DNA from: a virus
Direction: 5' to 3' (one strand)
DNA: 25,694 nt
Virus record (IMG/VR): IMGVR_UViG_3300020445_000061
Span: 1 to 25,694 of that record
Shown: positions 6,880-14,781 of the stretch, piece by piece
Position numbering within the stretch: position 1 is the stretch's first letter
Layout of the letters: every line of letters starts with the position of its first letter
Translations under genes and position numbers: made by a program
Notes under the pieces: generated by a model
The model's input: the letters and a program-made list of their open reading frames with translations, nothing else
What the model was told of the DNA's origin: nothing
The model's database searches: none

Positions 6880-7106
6880 TAATCATCGTAGATCAAACAC
6901 TCAGGTTCGTCTGGGTGCATCTCGCAAAATAATTCTATTGCATTTGGATCATGATGATCACCTGCTTCTATCTCATCGTGATGATGCTCTTCATAAACTT
7001 CTAGTTCATGTAGCTCTTCCTTATAATGCCTACGTGCAGCAGGACTTATAGTAGGATCATCAAGTATCTCTTGATCATGCTTAATGTGATCTTCTATAGT
7101 TTTCAT
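6879..7106 (-). CDS. cp12: CP12-like Calvin-cycle regulator
   Basis: 75 residues. The C-terminus AIELFCEMHPDEPECLIYDD carries the CP12 signature: two cysteines (61 and 70) eight residues apart around an acidic, Pro-containing loop, ending in YDD. In cyanobacteria this end enters the active site of GAPDH and, with phosphoribulokinase, forms the inactive dark complex. The N-terminal cysteine pair of plant-type CP12 is absent, and only a helix-rich segment (RRHYKEELHELEVYEE) and a His/Asp-rich linker precede the motif. Phage CP12 is thought to shift host carbon flow from the Calvin cycle to the pentose phosphate pathway. Oddly it sits between two baseplate hub genes, five bases after one and overlapping the other. 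Confidence 0.85.
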   Translation of the reverse strand: MKTIEDHIKHDQEILDDPTISPAARRHYKEELHELEVYEEHHHDEIEAGDHHDPNAIELFCEMHPDEPECLIYDD

Positions 7107-7111
7107 AATTG

Positions 7112-8398
7112 TTAAACTCCGAAGGAATCTCTTACAAGTGTAAGGTTTGTTCTCATTTCTGAATCAGCACCAATATGGCGTAACTCAAAGACAATATAAC
7201 GTCCTGATTGGTTTTTGTCAACTTCACCGTCTGCTCCATATATCTCTATCGAGATAATGTTACCAGCTCGTAACTCAAGGTTTGACATACAACTTGCAGT
7301 TAACACCTGACTGGTAAAAATACCATATCTACTAACTGCCTGACCAACCGTTTCTAAGAACATTAACTTGTCCTTTGTGTTGTCTTCATTAGACCCCAAG
7401 AACAAGTCCTTAGTATAAGCCACTGTCATAGTACGTGTTGATACATCTGACAATGCTGCCTTATATAGGTCTGGTAGGTCTTCCTGTTCAGCGACTTTCT
7501 CCCATTTTGCATAATTATCCTTGATATTATACCTATATGTGTCCACTTCACAATCAACTACATCAAAGAAATCTATTTCTCCAGAATAAAATCCTCTATC
7601 AAAATTCTCAAACATATTTAATGTCTTAGGAAAATTAATACCATTTAATCTAAATGCTTCATCCATTCCTCCAGATCCATCTCCAGTACTATATGCTGCA
7701 GCTTCACCACCCTGAACAGCAAGAGAATCAAATGATTGGAAATTATAAGTATCATATCCTTCCCAGAAGAAATATCCAGCACTAATATTAGAACCACCAC
7801 TCTTAGTAGATTTCTGATCCATAGATATAAACTTATTTCTTGTCCATACTAGAGTTTCATATGGTTTTGAATTTGGTGGTATGAATGTTATCTTATTATA
7901 ACTATCCGAAACATTTTCTAGAGCAATGGGTTTTGTTGATTTTAATTCCTTTTCTATAACATCTTTTACTAATTCTTGAGCACTAATAGAAGTATACTTC
8001 TTACCTATTCTAGTAACAGCATTATTCAGAGCATCTTCTCTACACAATTCTAATACAAATCTTTTTATTGTATCAGTCACTTCCTTACTATGAACTTCAT
8101 ATATGAATAAAGGTCCATTTGCAGATTCTTCAGTAAACTCAAAACTAACATCACTAAATTTATCATCAACTATTAATTCAATCTTTTCCATTCCATAAAT
8201 GGATTCAAACAAACTAGAAGTAGTATCCTCTATTTGTAATGTTACCTGAATGAATTTCTGCATTAATCCTTCAGTATACTCAAATTGCTTAATACCTGCT
8301 GCATCAATAGCAACTCTCTCAGCTTTAGCAGCATGAGGAGTTATCCAAGCTTCCCTTATCTCAAAATTTTCAGTTTGTAATGGATCTGTTATATTCAT
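7112..8398 (-). CDS. 27: Baseplate hub protein, gp27-like
   Basis: 428 residues, starting at an ATG that overlaps the previous stop (ATGA). The text is that of a tail-hub beta-barrel protein: ITPHAAKAERVAIDAAGI at the start, FIQVTLQIEDTTSSLFES, a two-barrel core, then 'YAGYFFWEGYDTYNF'-like aromatic strands and a C-terminal domain with LRAGNIISIEIYGADG and GRYIVFELRHIG, a strand pair typical of gp27/gpD hub proteins that handle a 'coming to the end of a barrel' fold. T4 gp27 has 391 residues. The position directly before the gp5-like gene supports a gp27 role: a ring that joins tail tube and spike. The assignment rests mostly on fold-like text and context rather than close identity. Confidence 0.65.
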   Translation of the reverse strand: MNITDPLQTENFEIREAWITPHAAKAERVAIDAAGIKQFEYTEGLMQKFIQVTLQIEDTTSSLFESIYGMEKIELIVDDKFSDVSFEFTEESANGPLFIYEVHSKEVTDTIKRFVLELCREDALNNAVTRIGKKYTSISAQELVKDVIEKELKSTKPIALENVSDSYNKITFIPPNSKPYETLVWTRNKFISMDQKSTKSGGSNISAGYFFWEGYDTYNFQSFDSLAVQGGEAAAYSTGDGSGGMDEAFRLNGINFPKTLNMFENFDRGFYSGEIDFFDVVDCEVDTYRYNIKDNYAKWEKVAEQEDLPDLYKAALSDVSTRTMTVAYTKDLFLGSNEDNTKDKLMFLETVGQAVSRYGIFTSQVLTASCMSNLELRAGNIISIEIYGADGEVDKNQSGRYIVFELRHIGADSEMRTNLTLVRDSFGV

Positions 8399-11364
8399 AA
8401 TCCTGGTTGTAATGCTGCATCAATAGCAGATTGAGACATTTTAGATCCAACTTTGGTTTTCGTCTTCATTTTAGTACCACCAGTTTTTGCCTTTGCAATA
8501 CTTATAGTGTTAGAAACACTATTAAGTTTACTCATAACTTTAACTATTTTATCAGTTGGTGAATCCCCTTTATCTATACCCTTATCTTTCTTATTAGATG
8601 CTGATTTTACATTCTTACCATCAAAATCAAATGCATTACCAGTAAGAGCATCAGCAACACCACCTAATATACCACCAACTCCACGTTCTTTAGCATCCTT
8701 CATTAATCCACCAAGAGGATTAGCAAAATCTCTCTTAGCTCTTAATTTATTTACTCTTTTATTTTTAAGAGCTAGCATACTATCCATAGCTTGAGGTGCA
8801 ACTTGTTTTCCATTGACAGTCATGGTTCTAGTTGCTGTTGGATCATTCCTTAAAGCTTCAATCCTTGCTTGTCTATTTTTATATCTATCTGATTGTTTAT
8901 ATCGTTCCCAACTACTACCATCTCTACCTTCTCTACCTGGTTTACCTCTAAGTCCCTTAGCAATACTTACTGCCATACCAAATGGAGACATTTTAAGTGC
9001 AGCACCAGCTAATTTTGCAGTAGAACCTAATGCCTTTTTACCAATACCAAATGTTTTCTTAAGAACTATACTAGGTAATTGGAATACACTCTTTATAGGT
9101 TTAACAAATTTATTAAGTGATTTATTACCAGTCGGTCCTAAATCCTTTGCACTTATCTGTTTTAATCCAGATTTCTTATTTGTACTCCGTGTTGCTGTTG
9201 GATCATTCTTTAAATTAGTAATCCTTGCTTGTCTAGATTTATATCTATCTGTTTTCTTATAATCTTCATATGAAAGCTTTCCACCTTCTCTATAACCTTT
9301 AATACGTGTATCTTCAATTACATCTTGGATAGAACCTGAGGTATCACTAGTAGATCCCTGAATACTTCTTCTCCGTACCTTCTTCTTACCTAATCCTAAG
9401 AATCCAGTTCTTATTTCTTTAGTTGGGAAAGTAACAGAGTAGTGACGACTACCACCAATTATACCCAAATCTTCAATAGTAGCACCATCTGCTATTAGCT
9501 TATCATACTTAGATACAACCTCTGCTTCTGGTACAATATTTTCACCTTTTTTTGAAATAGGTTTCTTAACTGGACTCTCACTGTCTTTCTTTGGAGTTTG
9601 AGTAGGAGGTTTTGTTGGTGGATCTTTTTGTTCTTTCTGTTCCTTTTCTTGTTTCTGAACTTCTTTTTGAGCAGTATCTAAAGCTTGTTCATCTTCTTTA
9701 AGATCTTCATCCTTCTCTTCATTTCCTTGTAACTTTTCAATATCATCAGCTTGTTCTTCAAAGAAAGGTCTTAAACCTTTTATCATTAATGGCATTGCCA
9801 TTACATACAATGAACTTAATATTCCTGCTCCTGCTTTCTTCTCAAAGTCACTCTTTTCTCCCTTCTTATATCTTCCATCATCCGTATTCTCAGAACCTGG
9901 AGAATCTGGTTCATCTTCTATTCCCTTTTCAGCTTGTTGTGCCCCTAACTTAGTATCTAATTTTTTATCAATACTCTTTCTTAATTTAAATCTATCTTTT
10001 TGAACTTTAAAAAGACCAAATAATGCCTTTCTAGCTTCTCCAATATTCTTTGCAATATTATGGAGACCTGATTTACCTCCCTTTCCTTTCTTTGGAATAG
10101 CACTACCAAATCCTTTACCACCCTTTACTGGACCTTTACCTCTAGTTTTCTTCCTCTTCTTCTTACCATCAGGAGTAGGAATAGCACTTTGTCCTGCAGA
10201 ACTACCTGTTGGAATTACCTCAGGATTTATTACTCCTCTAGCTTCCTGTTCATCTTGCTCTATAGATTGATCACGGGACTTCATAAGACCAGTAACATCA
10301 TCATACCATGGTGTCTTATCTTTAGGGAAAGGTATACTAGGATCTCTAGCAATATCCTTTCTAAGAATATCAATCTTTCTGTCTAGTAATACATCTTTAC
10401 GGTTATCATCGACCTCACCTTCCCAGTCATCGTCACTACTACCCTTAATATTAGTAGATGCCATAGGAGATATGGCTGCTTGTGCTTTATCTAACCTTGC
10501 CAGCTTTTCCTTTTGGGTGCCTTTTCCGAACTTTGGATTTGCCTTAATAAATGCTCTTGCTCTATCTAATTCTTTCTGATCTTTTGGATTCCTTAAAGAT
10601 GTAACTTCAGTATTATCATTAATTTTCACACCATTCTTGTCATATCCAGGATCACTTGATCCCATAGTCAATCTATCTGTGAATGTACCATCCCATTCAC
10701 CTATAGCTCTACCTGCACGTTTAGCACCACGAAGTCCACGTTTAGCACCAATACGTAGTTGTTGTTTTAATATATCCTTCCGTGATTTACCAGGAGGAAG
10801 TCCTGCTCCTGGAAAACGTGATAATGCTCCACCTGGTGATGGAACTATTGCTCCACCTTTAACGACAGGAGTTGATGGTGCTTGAGTTACAAGAGCACCT
10901 GCTTTTTCTACTGCTGCCTTTTTCTTTAATTTCTTTGAAGTTGCTTTAACATCAATAGCTTTAGGGGGAGGACTTCCAGTAATCTCTGCTACTTCTTTAA
11001 GCAGATCATCCATTTCCCTCAGTGCTTTAGCATCTGATTCAGCAACTTTCTTTAAATTTTGACGTAATCTTTCAGCAATTTTAAGTGATTTCTTTGGTGC
11101 ACCCGAAGTAACATCAATAGCACCTCTCTTCATATCTAATGATGCTTTAGGGAGTGTCACTGGTTCTGGATTTGCATCCATCAACTTCTTCAATTCACTA
11201 TTACTTAACTTCTTATATGGTGTACCAAACCCATCAGCACCATAATCCATTGCCTTAACATGGGTTTCTAATTTCTGCCACTCTTTATCCTTACCGATAC
11301 TTCTATAATACTCGGCTTTATCCAATACGGATCTTCTTATTTTCATCCATGCCTTATCTGCCAT
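8395..11364 (-). CDS. Large Lys-rich tail protein, tape-measure candidate
   Basis: 989 residues, very rich in Lys, Gly, Ser and Asp, with long low-complexity and disordered stretches, a Lys/Glu/Gln coiled-coil-like region (EDEQALDTAQKEVQKQEKEQ) around residue 570 and one hydrophobic segment (SLYVMAMPLMIKGL, near 520). Two copies of a 28-residue motif, D-R-Y-K-x-R-Q-A-R-I-x-x-L-x-N-D-P-T-A-T-R, occur at about 698-725 and 818-845. A short collagen-like run (GKPGREGRDG) precedes the second copy. It lies between the smaller tape-measure-like protein and the gp27-like hub. At the usual rule of about 0.15 nm of tail per residue, 989 residues would span about 148 nm. Tail function is inferred from context; no family is firmly recognised. 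Confidence 0.7.
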   Translation of the reverse strand: MADKAWMKIRRSVLDKAEYYRSIGKDKEWQKLETHVKAMDYGADGFGTPYKKLSNSELKKLMDANPEPVTLPKASLDMKRGAIDVTSGAPKKSLKIAERLRQNLKKVAESDAKALREMDDLLKEVAEITGSPPPKAIDVKATSKKLKKKAAVEKAGALVTQAPSTPVVKGGAIVPSPGGALSRFPGAGLPPGKSRKDILKQQLRIGAKRGLRGAKRAGRAIGEWDGTFTDRLTMGSSDPGYDKNGVKINDNTEVTSLRNPKDQKELDRARAFIKANPKFGKGTQKEKLARLDKAQAAISPMASTNIKGSSDDDWEGEVDDNRKDVLLDRKIDILRKDIARDPSIPFPKDKTPWYDDVTGLMKSRDQSIEQDEQEARGVINPEVIPTGSSAGQSAIPTPDGKKKRKKTRGKGPVKGGKGFGSAIPKKGKGGKSGLHNIAKNIGEARKALFGLFKVQKDRFKLRKSIDKKLDTKLGAQQAEKGIEDEPDSPGSENTDDGRYKKGEKSDFEKKAGAGILSSLYVMAMPLMIKGLRPFFEEQADDIEKLQGNEEKDEDLKEDEQALDTAQKEVQKQEKEQKEQKDPPTKPPTQTPKKDSESPVKKPISKKGENIVPEAEVVSKYDKLIADGATIEDLGIIGGSRHYSVTFPTKEIRTGFLGLGKKKVRRRSIQGSTSDTSGSIQDVIEDTRIKGYREGGKLSYEDYKKTDRYKSRQARITNLKNDPTATRSTNKKSGLKQISAKDLGPTGNKSLNKFVKPIKSVFQLPSIVLKKTFGIGKKALGSTAKLAGAALKMSPFGMAVSIAKGLRGKPGREGRDGSSWERYKQSDRYKNRQARIEALRNDPTATRTMTVNGKQVAPQAMDSMLALKNKRVNKLRAKRDFANPLGGLMKDAKERGVGGILGGVADALTGNAFDFDGKNVKSASNKKDKGIDKGDSPTDKIVKVMSKLNSVSNTISIAKAKTGGTKMKTKTKVGSKMSQSAIDAALQPGL
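8828..8913 (-). repeat. Internal direct repeat, copy B (in 989-aa tail protein)
   Basis: Encodes residues about 818-845 (SSWERYKQSDRYKNRQARI and following). It is nearly identical in DNA to copy A exactly 360 bases away; for example, gttgctgttggatcatt and atccttgcttgtcta recur on the plus strand at the same offset. Confidence 0.8.
9188..9273 (-). repeat. Internal direct repeat, copy A (in 989-aa tail protein)
   Basis: Encodes residues about 698-725 (SYEDYKKTDRYKSRQARI and following). Paired with copy B at 8828-8913; the two copies share about 20 of 28 residues, and DNA similarity includes several runs of ten or more identical bases. Confidence 0.8.
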
Positions 11365-11366
11365 AG

Positions 11367-13082
11367 TTAATTACCTTCTGTCTTACGACCCCATACGGCA
11401 AAAGAACTTGATTTAGTTGCAGCAGAACTTCCACCAACTGGAAATGGTACTACTTGTGGTTCTGATACTTGAGCAATCATAACTGTATTAGCCAATGATG
11501 GAAGTATATCTTCGTAATTTGGTTCAGGTTCTGGATCTACCATATTTAGTTCTTTCTTAGCAGCTGCAATTCTATCTTCAATTGGATTTTCATAATCATA
11601 ATTCATACGATGAATACTACTATCTAATCCCCTCATAGTACTTGCAACAGTACCTTGTTTAGTCCAAGTTTCCCTGTTATGACTAGCAACTTCAACACCC
11701 TTTACATGTGCACTTGCACTAAAACTTCGTCCAGGTTTCCAAGTGAATTGTGCTCCAACAGCATCTCTATCTGTAACTTCAGGTTGAACTATTGCCTCAC
11801 TAGTATCATCACCACTCTCCATATCTTTCTTATTTTCCTTTGCTACATCTTCAACTGCTGATTCAACAACATCTGCTATTAATGGTGCTACAAACCAACC
11901 CAACCTACTCTTAGGAACAATATACTCGTCCTCTTTACCTTCACCCACCATAATCAATTGAGGTTTCTTAATCTGAGCTCCTTCTGCTGCACCTTCTGCT
12001 TTTCCTTTACCTATAGTAACATCATATAATAATCCACCTAAAGCATCACCAATCATACCACCAGCAATAGCACCTAAAGTACCTCCTACTGCTGTTCCTA
12101 AGAATGGAATAACAGATCCAGCAGCAGCTGCTGCAACTCCACCTGCCCAAGCACCAATACCTGCACCCGTTGCCATGAATACTGCTTTGGCTACAGGTTC
12201 TTTAAAAACAAAGATATTAATAAGTGCATCAGCAATAGCACCAATAAATGGTATTCTCTTTAATAACTTTCCTGGACCTGCTTTATAAAATAATTTAAAC
12301 TGCTTAAGAAGTTGTTTTGTACCAGTTTTAGCTATCTTCTTACTACCTACTTCTGCTATTTCTTTAGTTCCACTCTGTATTAATTTCTTTGCACCACTTT
12401 CAGTTCCACTCTTTAATAACTTAGTACTTGCTGTTTCAGCACCCGACTGAAGTAACTTTTGAGCAGGTTTTTTAGTGAAAGCCGATTTTGCTTTTTTCGC
12501 TATAGCATTAAATGCCTTTCCAGGTAAACTCTTAATAAATCTACTAGCTTGTCTGAAAGGTCTAAATATAGTTCTCCTAAACCGTTTACCAATTGTTCTC
12601 CATTTTCTAAGTAAACGTCTAAGTCGTCTAATTGCTTTTATACCACGTTTACCAATTAATCTCTTTAAACCACGTTTTATCTTAAGCCACGCCTTTCCAA
12701 GTAGTTTCCTAAATAACCGATTTAACCAAGTACCACCTTTTGGATCTTCTAATTCCTTCTTCTTAGCCCATCTCCTTCTCATCTCAGGTGTTCCAGGAAC
12801 AACCTTTTTAGATTTCATAATACCGAGATTACCAAATCTAGAACGCTCATACGTAAGTTCTAATTTAGTTTGTTTCCAAAGTAATATTGCAGTATCTCTT
12901 AACTTCTTTGACTCTTTCTGAACAGAATTTATATCTCCACCAGATCCTTCACCATCACCATCATCACTATCTCCCTTTGGCTTATCTGGATGTGCACCAA
13001 AAACAGCCGTCTTTGCATTATACAGTGATAACACAAGATCGTTATAATTCCTTGTTCCTAATTTTTTAGTTTTTACAGGCAT
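11367..13082 (-). CDS. Tape-measure-like tail protein
   Basis: 571 residues. The N-terminal third is basic (many RRLRRLLRKW-like runs around 130-190). It is followed by an amphipathic repeat region (LLQSGAETASTKLLKSGTES, with the phrase 'K.L..SGT' repeated about four times between 205 and 260) and a long Gly/Ala hydrophobic segment (about 295-355, GAGIGAWAGGVAAAAAGSV). Around residue 380 the phrase IMVGEGKEDEYIVPKSR resembles the 'VGE.GPE.vvP' box common near the end of tape-measure proteins. The size is close to T4 gp29 (590 aa), and it directly follows gp26 and its -1 extension, the classical chaperone/tape-measure order. TAAATG joins it to that extension. It may be the gp29 counterpart; which of the two large proteins measures the tail is open. 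Confidence 0.65.
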   Translation of the reverse strand: MPVKTKKLGTRNYNDLVLSLYNAKTAVFGAHPDKPKGDSDDGDGEGSGGDINSVQKESKKLRDTAILLWKQTKLELTYERSRFGNLGIMKSKKVVPGTPEMRRRWAKKKELEDPKGGTWLNRLFRKLLGKAWLKIKRGLKRLIGKRGIKAIRRLRRLLRKWRTIGKRFRRTIFRPFRQASRFIKSLPGKAFNAIAKKAKSAFTKKPAQKLLQSGAETASTKLLKSGTESGAKKLIQSGTKEIAEVGSKKIAKTGTKQLLKQFKLFYKAGPGKLLKRIPFIGAIADALINIFVFKEPVAKAVFMATGAGIGAWAGGVAAAAAGSVIPFLGTAVGGTLGAIAGGMIGDALGGLLYDVTIGKGKAEGAAEGAQIKKPQLIMVGEGKEDEYIVPKSRLGWFVAPLIADVVESAVEDVAKENKKDMESGDDTSEAIVQPEVTDRDAVGAQFTWKPGRSFSASAHVKGVEVASHNRETWTKQGTVASTMRGLDSSIHRMNYDYENPIEDRIAAAKKELNMVDPEPEPNYEDILPSLANTVMIAQVSEPQVVPFPVGGSSAATKSSSFAVWGRKTEGN

Positions 13083-13274
13083 TTAAGATCTTCTCTTCTG
13101 TTCTTCAATTTTCTTCTTCTCCTCTTCCAAGTGTTGTTTTAACAATTCAACGTATACATCCCTTTCCCATGGGATCATATTATTAAGATCGTCAAAACCA
13201 TACTTATGATGTTGCATCATACCAAAGTTGATCCTTATATGAGATTCAAGTGAGGTATGGAAGAGGGCTATATG
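13083..13274 (-). CDS. -1 frame extension of gp26 (tail assembly chaperone T-like domain)
   Basis: This open stretch in the -1 frame relative to gp26 starts at the slippery heptamer and ends at TAA 13085-13083, immediately before the ATG of the tape-measure-like gene. After a -1 slip it adds 63 residues (HIALFHTSLESH at its start, KYGFDDLNNMIPWERDVYVE in the middle, then a Lys/Glu helix ending KRRS), giving a 295-residue gp26 fusion. The phrase 'YGf..l..m.PWER..Y...L' resembles the frameshifted half of lambda-type tail assembly chaperones. A stand-alone protein of 45 residues could instead start at ATG 13220, but its ribosome binding site (GGAT, 10 bases away) is weak. Confidence 0.65.
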   Translation of the reverse strand, partial: HIALFHTSLESHIRINFGMMQHHKYGFDDLNNMIPWERDVYVELLKQHLEEEKKKIEEQKRRS

Positions 13275-13969
13275 AAAAAATTGGCTAATCCCTCAATTGT
13301 GTGCGAACTTTCGACTTTAGTATTGGGATTTCTTATTTTGATAGTATGCTTTAATGATGGCATGGTTTCAAAGAATTCCTGAATTTTAGCAAATTGCTTA
13401 CTACTCATTCCTTCAACAAATTCCATAAATTCATCTTCTGTTGTAGTAGATGAATCCCACACATCTTCTTCATTGTAAATCTTTTTAATAGATTTAGAAA
13501 CTAATTTAAAGGTATCCTCAACAGTTTCTTCTTGTTGAGCAAGAGAATCTATATTTGGATATTTCATTTCAACCCAAAGATCATCACTAACTTGTATTTT
13601 ATTAGTATGACCCTTAGTAAATGAAACTTTAATCTTATCTATTGGTATTTGTGTAGTTACTTCAGTTTTATCATCGTCAGGACATAACACCCTAACATCA
13701 ATACTTTCACCAATAGATTTACCTCTAATATTTAAAAATAAATACTCAACATCAAAAGTAGCAAGATTATCAGGATCAATTCCCTTAGTGAGAACACATG
13801 CTCTTATCAAATCCTTCATTGCCTGAGCAATTTGGACATCATCCTCAGATTCTAATGCTAATAGAAGAACTTTCTCTTCCTTAACCAAGAATGGTCTATA
13901 TTTAACTTTCTTTTTAGTTGATGGTATAGTCAACTCATAAGTCGGGGTACTTAACGAAGGTAATGCCAT
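13268..13969 (-). CDS. 26: gp26-like baseplate hub / tail assembly chaperone protein
   Basis: 233 residues, matching the T4 gp26 baseplate hub family (T4: 208 aa). The text is MALPSLSTPTYELTIPSTKK, then YRPFLVKEEKVLLLALES, DLIRACV, the conserved VEYLFLNIRGKSIGE near residue 75-90, and a C-terminal half with FVEGMSSKQFAKIQEFFETMP and PSLKHTIKI. In many tailed phages the protein in this position is the tail assembly chaperone that keeps the tape measure soluble, and several features here fit that role: it lies directly upstream of a tape-measure-like gene and ends in a -1 slippery sequence. The stop TAG is at 13270-13268. No strong promoter is visible in the 33 bases to the upstream gene. Confidence 0.85.
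   Translation of the reverse strand: MALPSLSTPTYELTIPSTKKKVKYRPFLVKEEKVLLLALESEDDVQIAQAMKDLIRACVLTKGIDPDNLATFDVEYLFLNIRGKSIGESIDVRVLCPDDDKTEVTTQIPIDKIKVSFTKGHTNKIQVSDDLWVEMKYPNIDSLAQQEETVEDTFKLVSKSIKKIYNEEDVWDSSTTTEDEFMEFVEGMSSKQFAKIQEFFETMPSLKHTIKIRNPNTKVESSHTIEGLANFFI
13274..13280 (-). promoter_or_regulatory. Programmed -1 ribosomal frameshift site T_TTT_TTC
   Basis: In gp26 codons 230-232 (AAT TTT TTC) the heptamer T TTT TTC fits the X_XXY_YYZ rule exactly. Both tRNAs re-pair with TTT TTT after a -1 slip, two codons before the in-frame TAG. The new frame is open for 63 codons up to the next gene. Confidence 0.7.
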
Positions 13970-14002
13970 AATTTATGATATAGGTGTATAGTATATATCG
14001 AC

Positions 14003-14746
14003 CTAAGCGAAACCTGCTCCAATGGATGAAGGAATATCGTTCATACCTAAATTTCCATAAATCTTTTTCTGAGTTCCTTCATTCTGTTTAGAAGCTGCCA
14101 CAAACTGTGCAACACTTTCCTCTCTTAGATACTCATAATAAAATGCTGCTTGAAATCTAACTGGTTGATTAGGACCATTACTAAATGTCATAGCAGATAA
14201 TGTATAAGGAAATGCATTCTTCAATACATAACTTGAAACTACATTAACTGGTTCTACTGTATTATCATTTGTCTCTATCTTTTGAATAATTAAATCTGCA
14301 GTATAATTATCGTAATAATTAGTCCTTATATAATCATTAGGTTTCTTTACCTCCTCTGTATGTCCAAAAACATACTCACCCCATCTTTGCATTACTTTAT
14401 ATGGAGTGTGCTTATGGTCAAGAATAAAACTTATATTTGCTTCACTAAATGTCTTAGTGTGTGCATACTTTAAATTAATTCCAGGTAGAAATCCTTTCAA
14501 CTCATCAGTAGCAACTGTGAACCCAGGAACATTTACTTCATCTGCTAACCAACTAGTTAATGATGCATTTGCTACATTACCTATACCAATTTCTTGATCA
14601 AAAACTGGTCCTGGATTATCTACTCCTTTATAGAGTACATTATCTCTAAATTTATCATTAGGTGGCAAAAATGATATTTGATACCTATTTGAGTTAGCAA
14701 TCCCATAGTCACCTACTATATTCTTTCTAATATCGTCGATTTTCAT
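14003..14746 (-). CDS. 54: Tail-tube-fold protein, probable gp54-like tube initiator
   Basis: 247 residues. The layout matches tube-initiator proteins of the T4 gp54 type: an N-terminal NSNRYQISFLPP strand, VNVPGFTVATDELKGF, LPGINLKYAHTKTF, then ISFILDHKHTPYKVMQRWGEYVFG, which recalls 'ISFRMD.....AMQDWV' in T4 gp54, and a final strand VRFQAAFYYEYLREES. It is shorter than T4 gp54 (320 aa) and longer than the tube protein gp19 (163 aa). It heads the minus-strand late operon, 23 bases downstream of a TATAAATA late promoter. A different tail-tube paralogue is the alternative. In the virion it would seat the first tube ring on the baseplate next to gp48. Confidence 0.6.
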   Translation of the reverse strand: MKIDDIRKNIVGDYGIANSNRYQISFLPPNDKFRDNVLYKGVDNPGPVFDQEIGIGNVANASLTSWLADEVNVPGFTVATDELKGFLPGINLKYAHTKTFSEANISFILDHKHTPYKVMQRWGEYVFGHTEEVKKPNDYIRTNYYDNYTADLIIQKIETNDNTVEPVNVVSSYVLKNAFPYTLSAMTFSNGPNQPVRFQAAFYYEYLREESVAQFVAASKQNEGTQKKIYGNLGMNDIPSSIGAGFA

Positions 14747-14753
14747 CTAAATA
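14746..14753 (+). promoter_or_regulatory. Probable late promoter TCTAAATA for the gp4-gp53 operon
   Basis: Plus-strand TCTAAATA, one mismatch from TATAAATA, lies 29 bases before the ATG at 14782. It overlaps the start codon of the divergent gp54-like gene and faces the opposite way to the late promoter at 14769-14776. Confidence 0.4.
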
Positions 14754-14768
14754 GGTCTATAGACGGTT

Positions 14769-14776
14769 TATTTATA
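14769..14776 (-). promoter_or_regulatory. Late promoter TATAAATA for the tail hub operon
   Basis: Minus-strand perfect TATAAATA, whose last base lies 22 bases before the ATG at 14746, ahead of the gp54-like, gp26 and hub genes. It is the T4-type late box. Confidence 0.7.
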
Positions 14777-14781
14777 TTTAT

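Noticed and set aside
8453-9262. Two long hydrophobic plus-strand frames resembling membrane proteins
   Set aside because: They are antisense to Lys/Ala/Gly-rich codons of the 989-residue protein; their hydrophobicity is an artefact of complementing Lys codons.
12887-13069. Plus-strand frame with a His-rich run (opposite the tape-measure-like gene)
   Set aside because: It is the antisense of an Asp/Gly-rich coding stretch in the minus-strand gene; it has no ribosome site or neighbours on its strand.
13970-14002. CATAAATT upstream of gp26 as a late promoter
   Set aside because: Two mismatches to TATAAATA and directly against the start codon, leaving no room for a leader; gp26 is more likely read from the upstream promoter.
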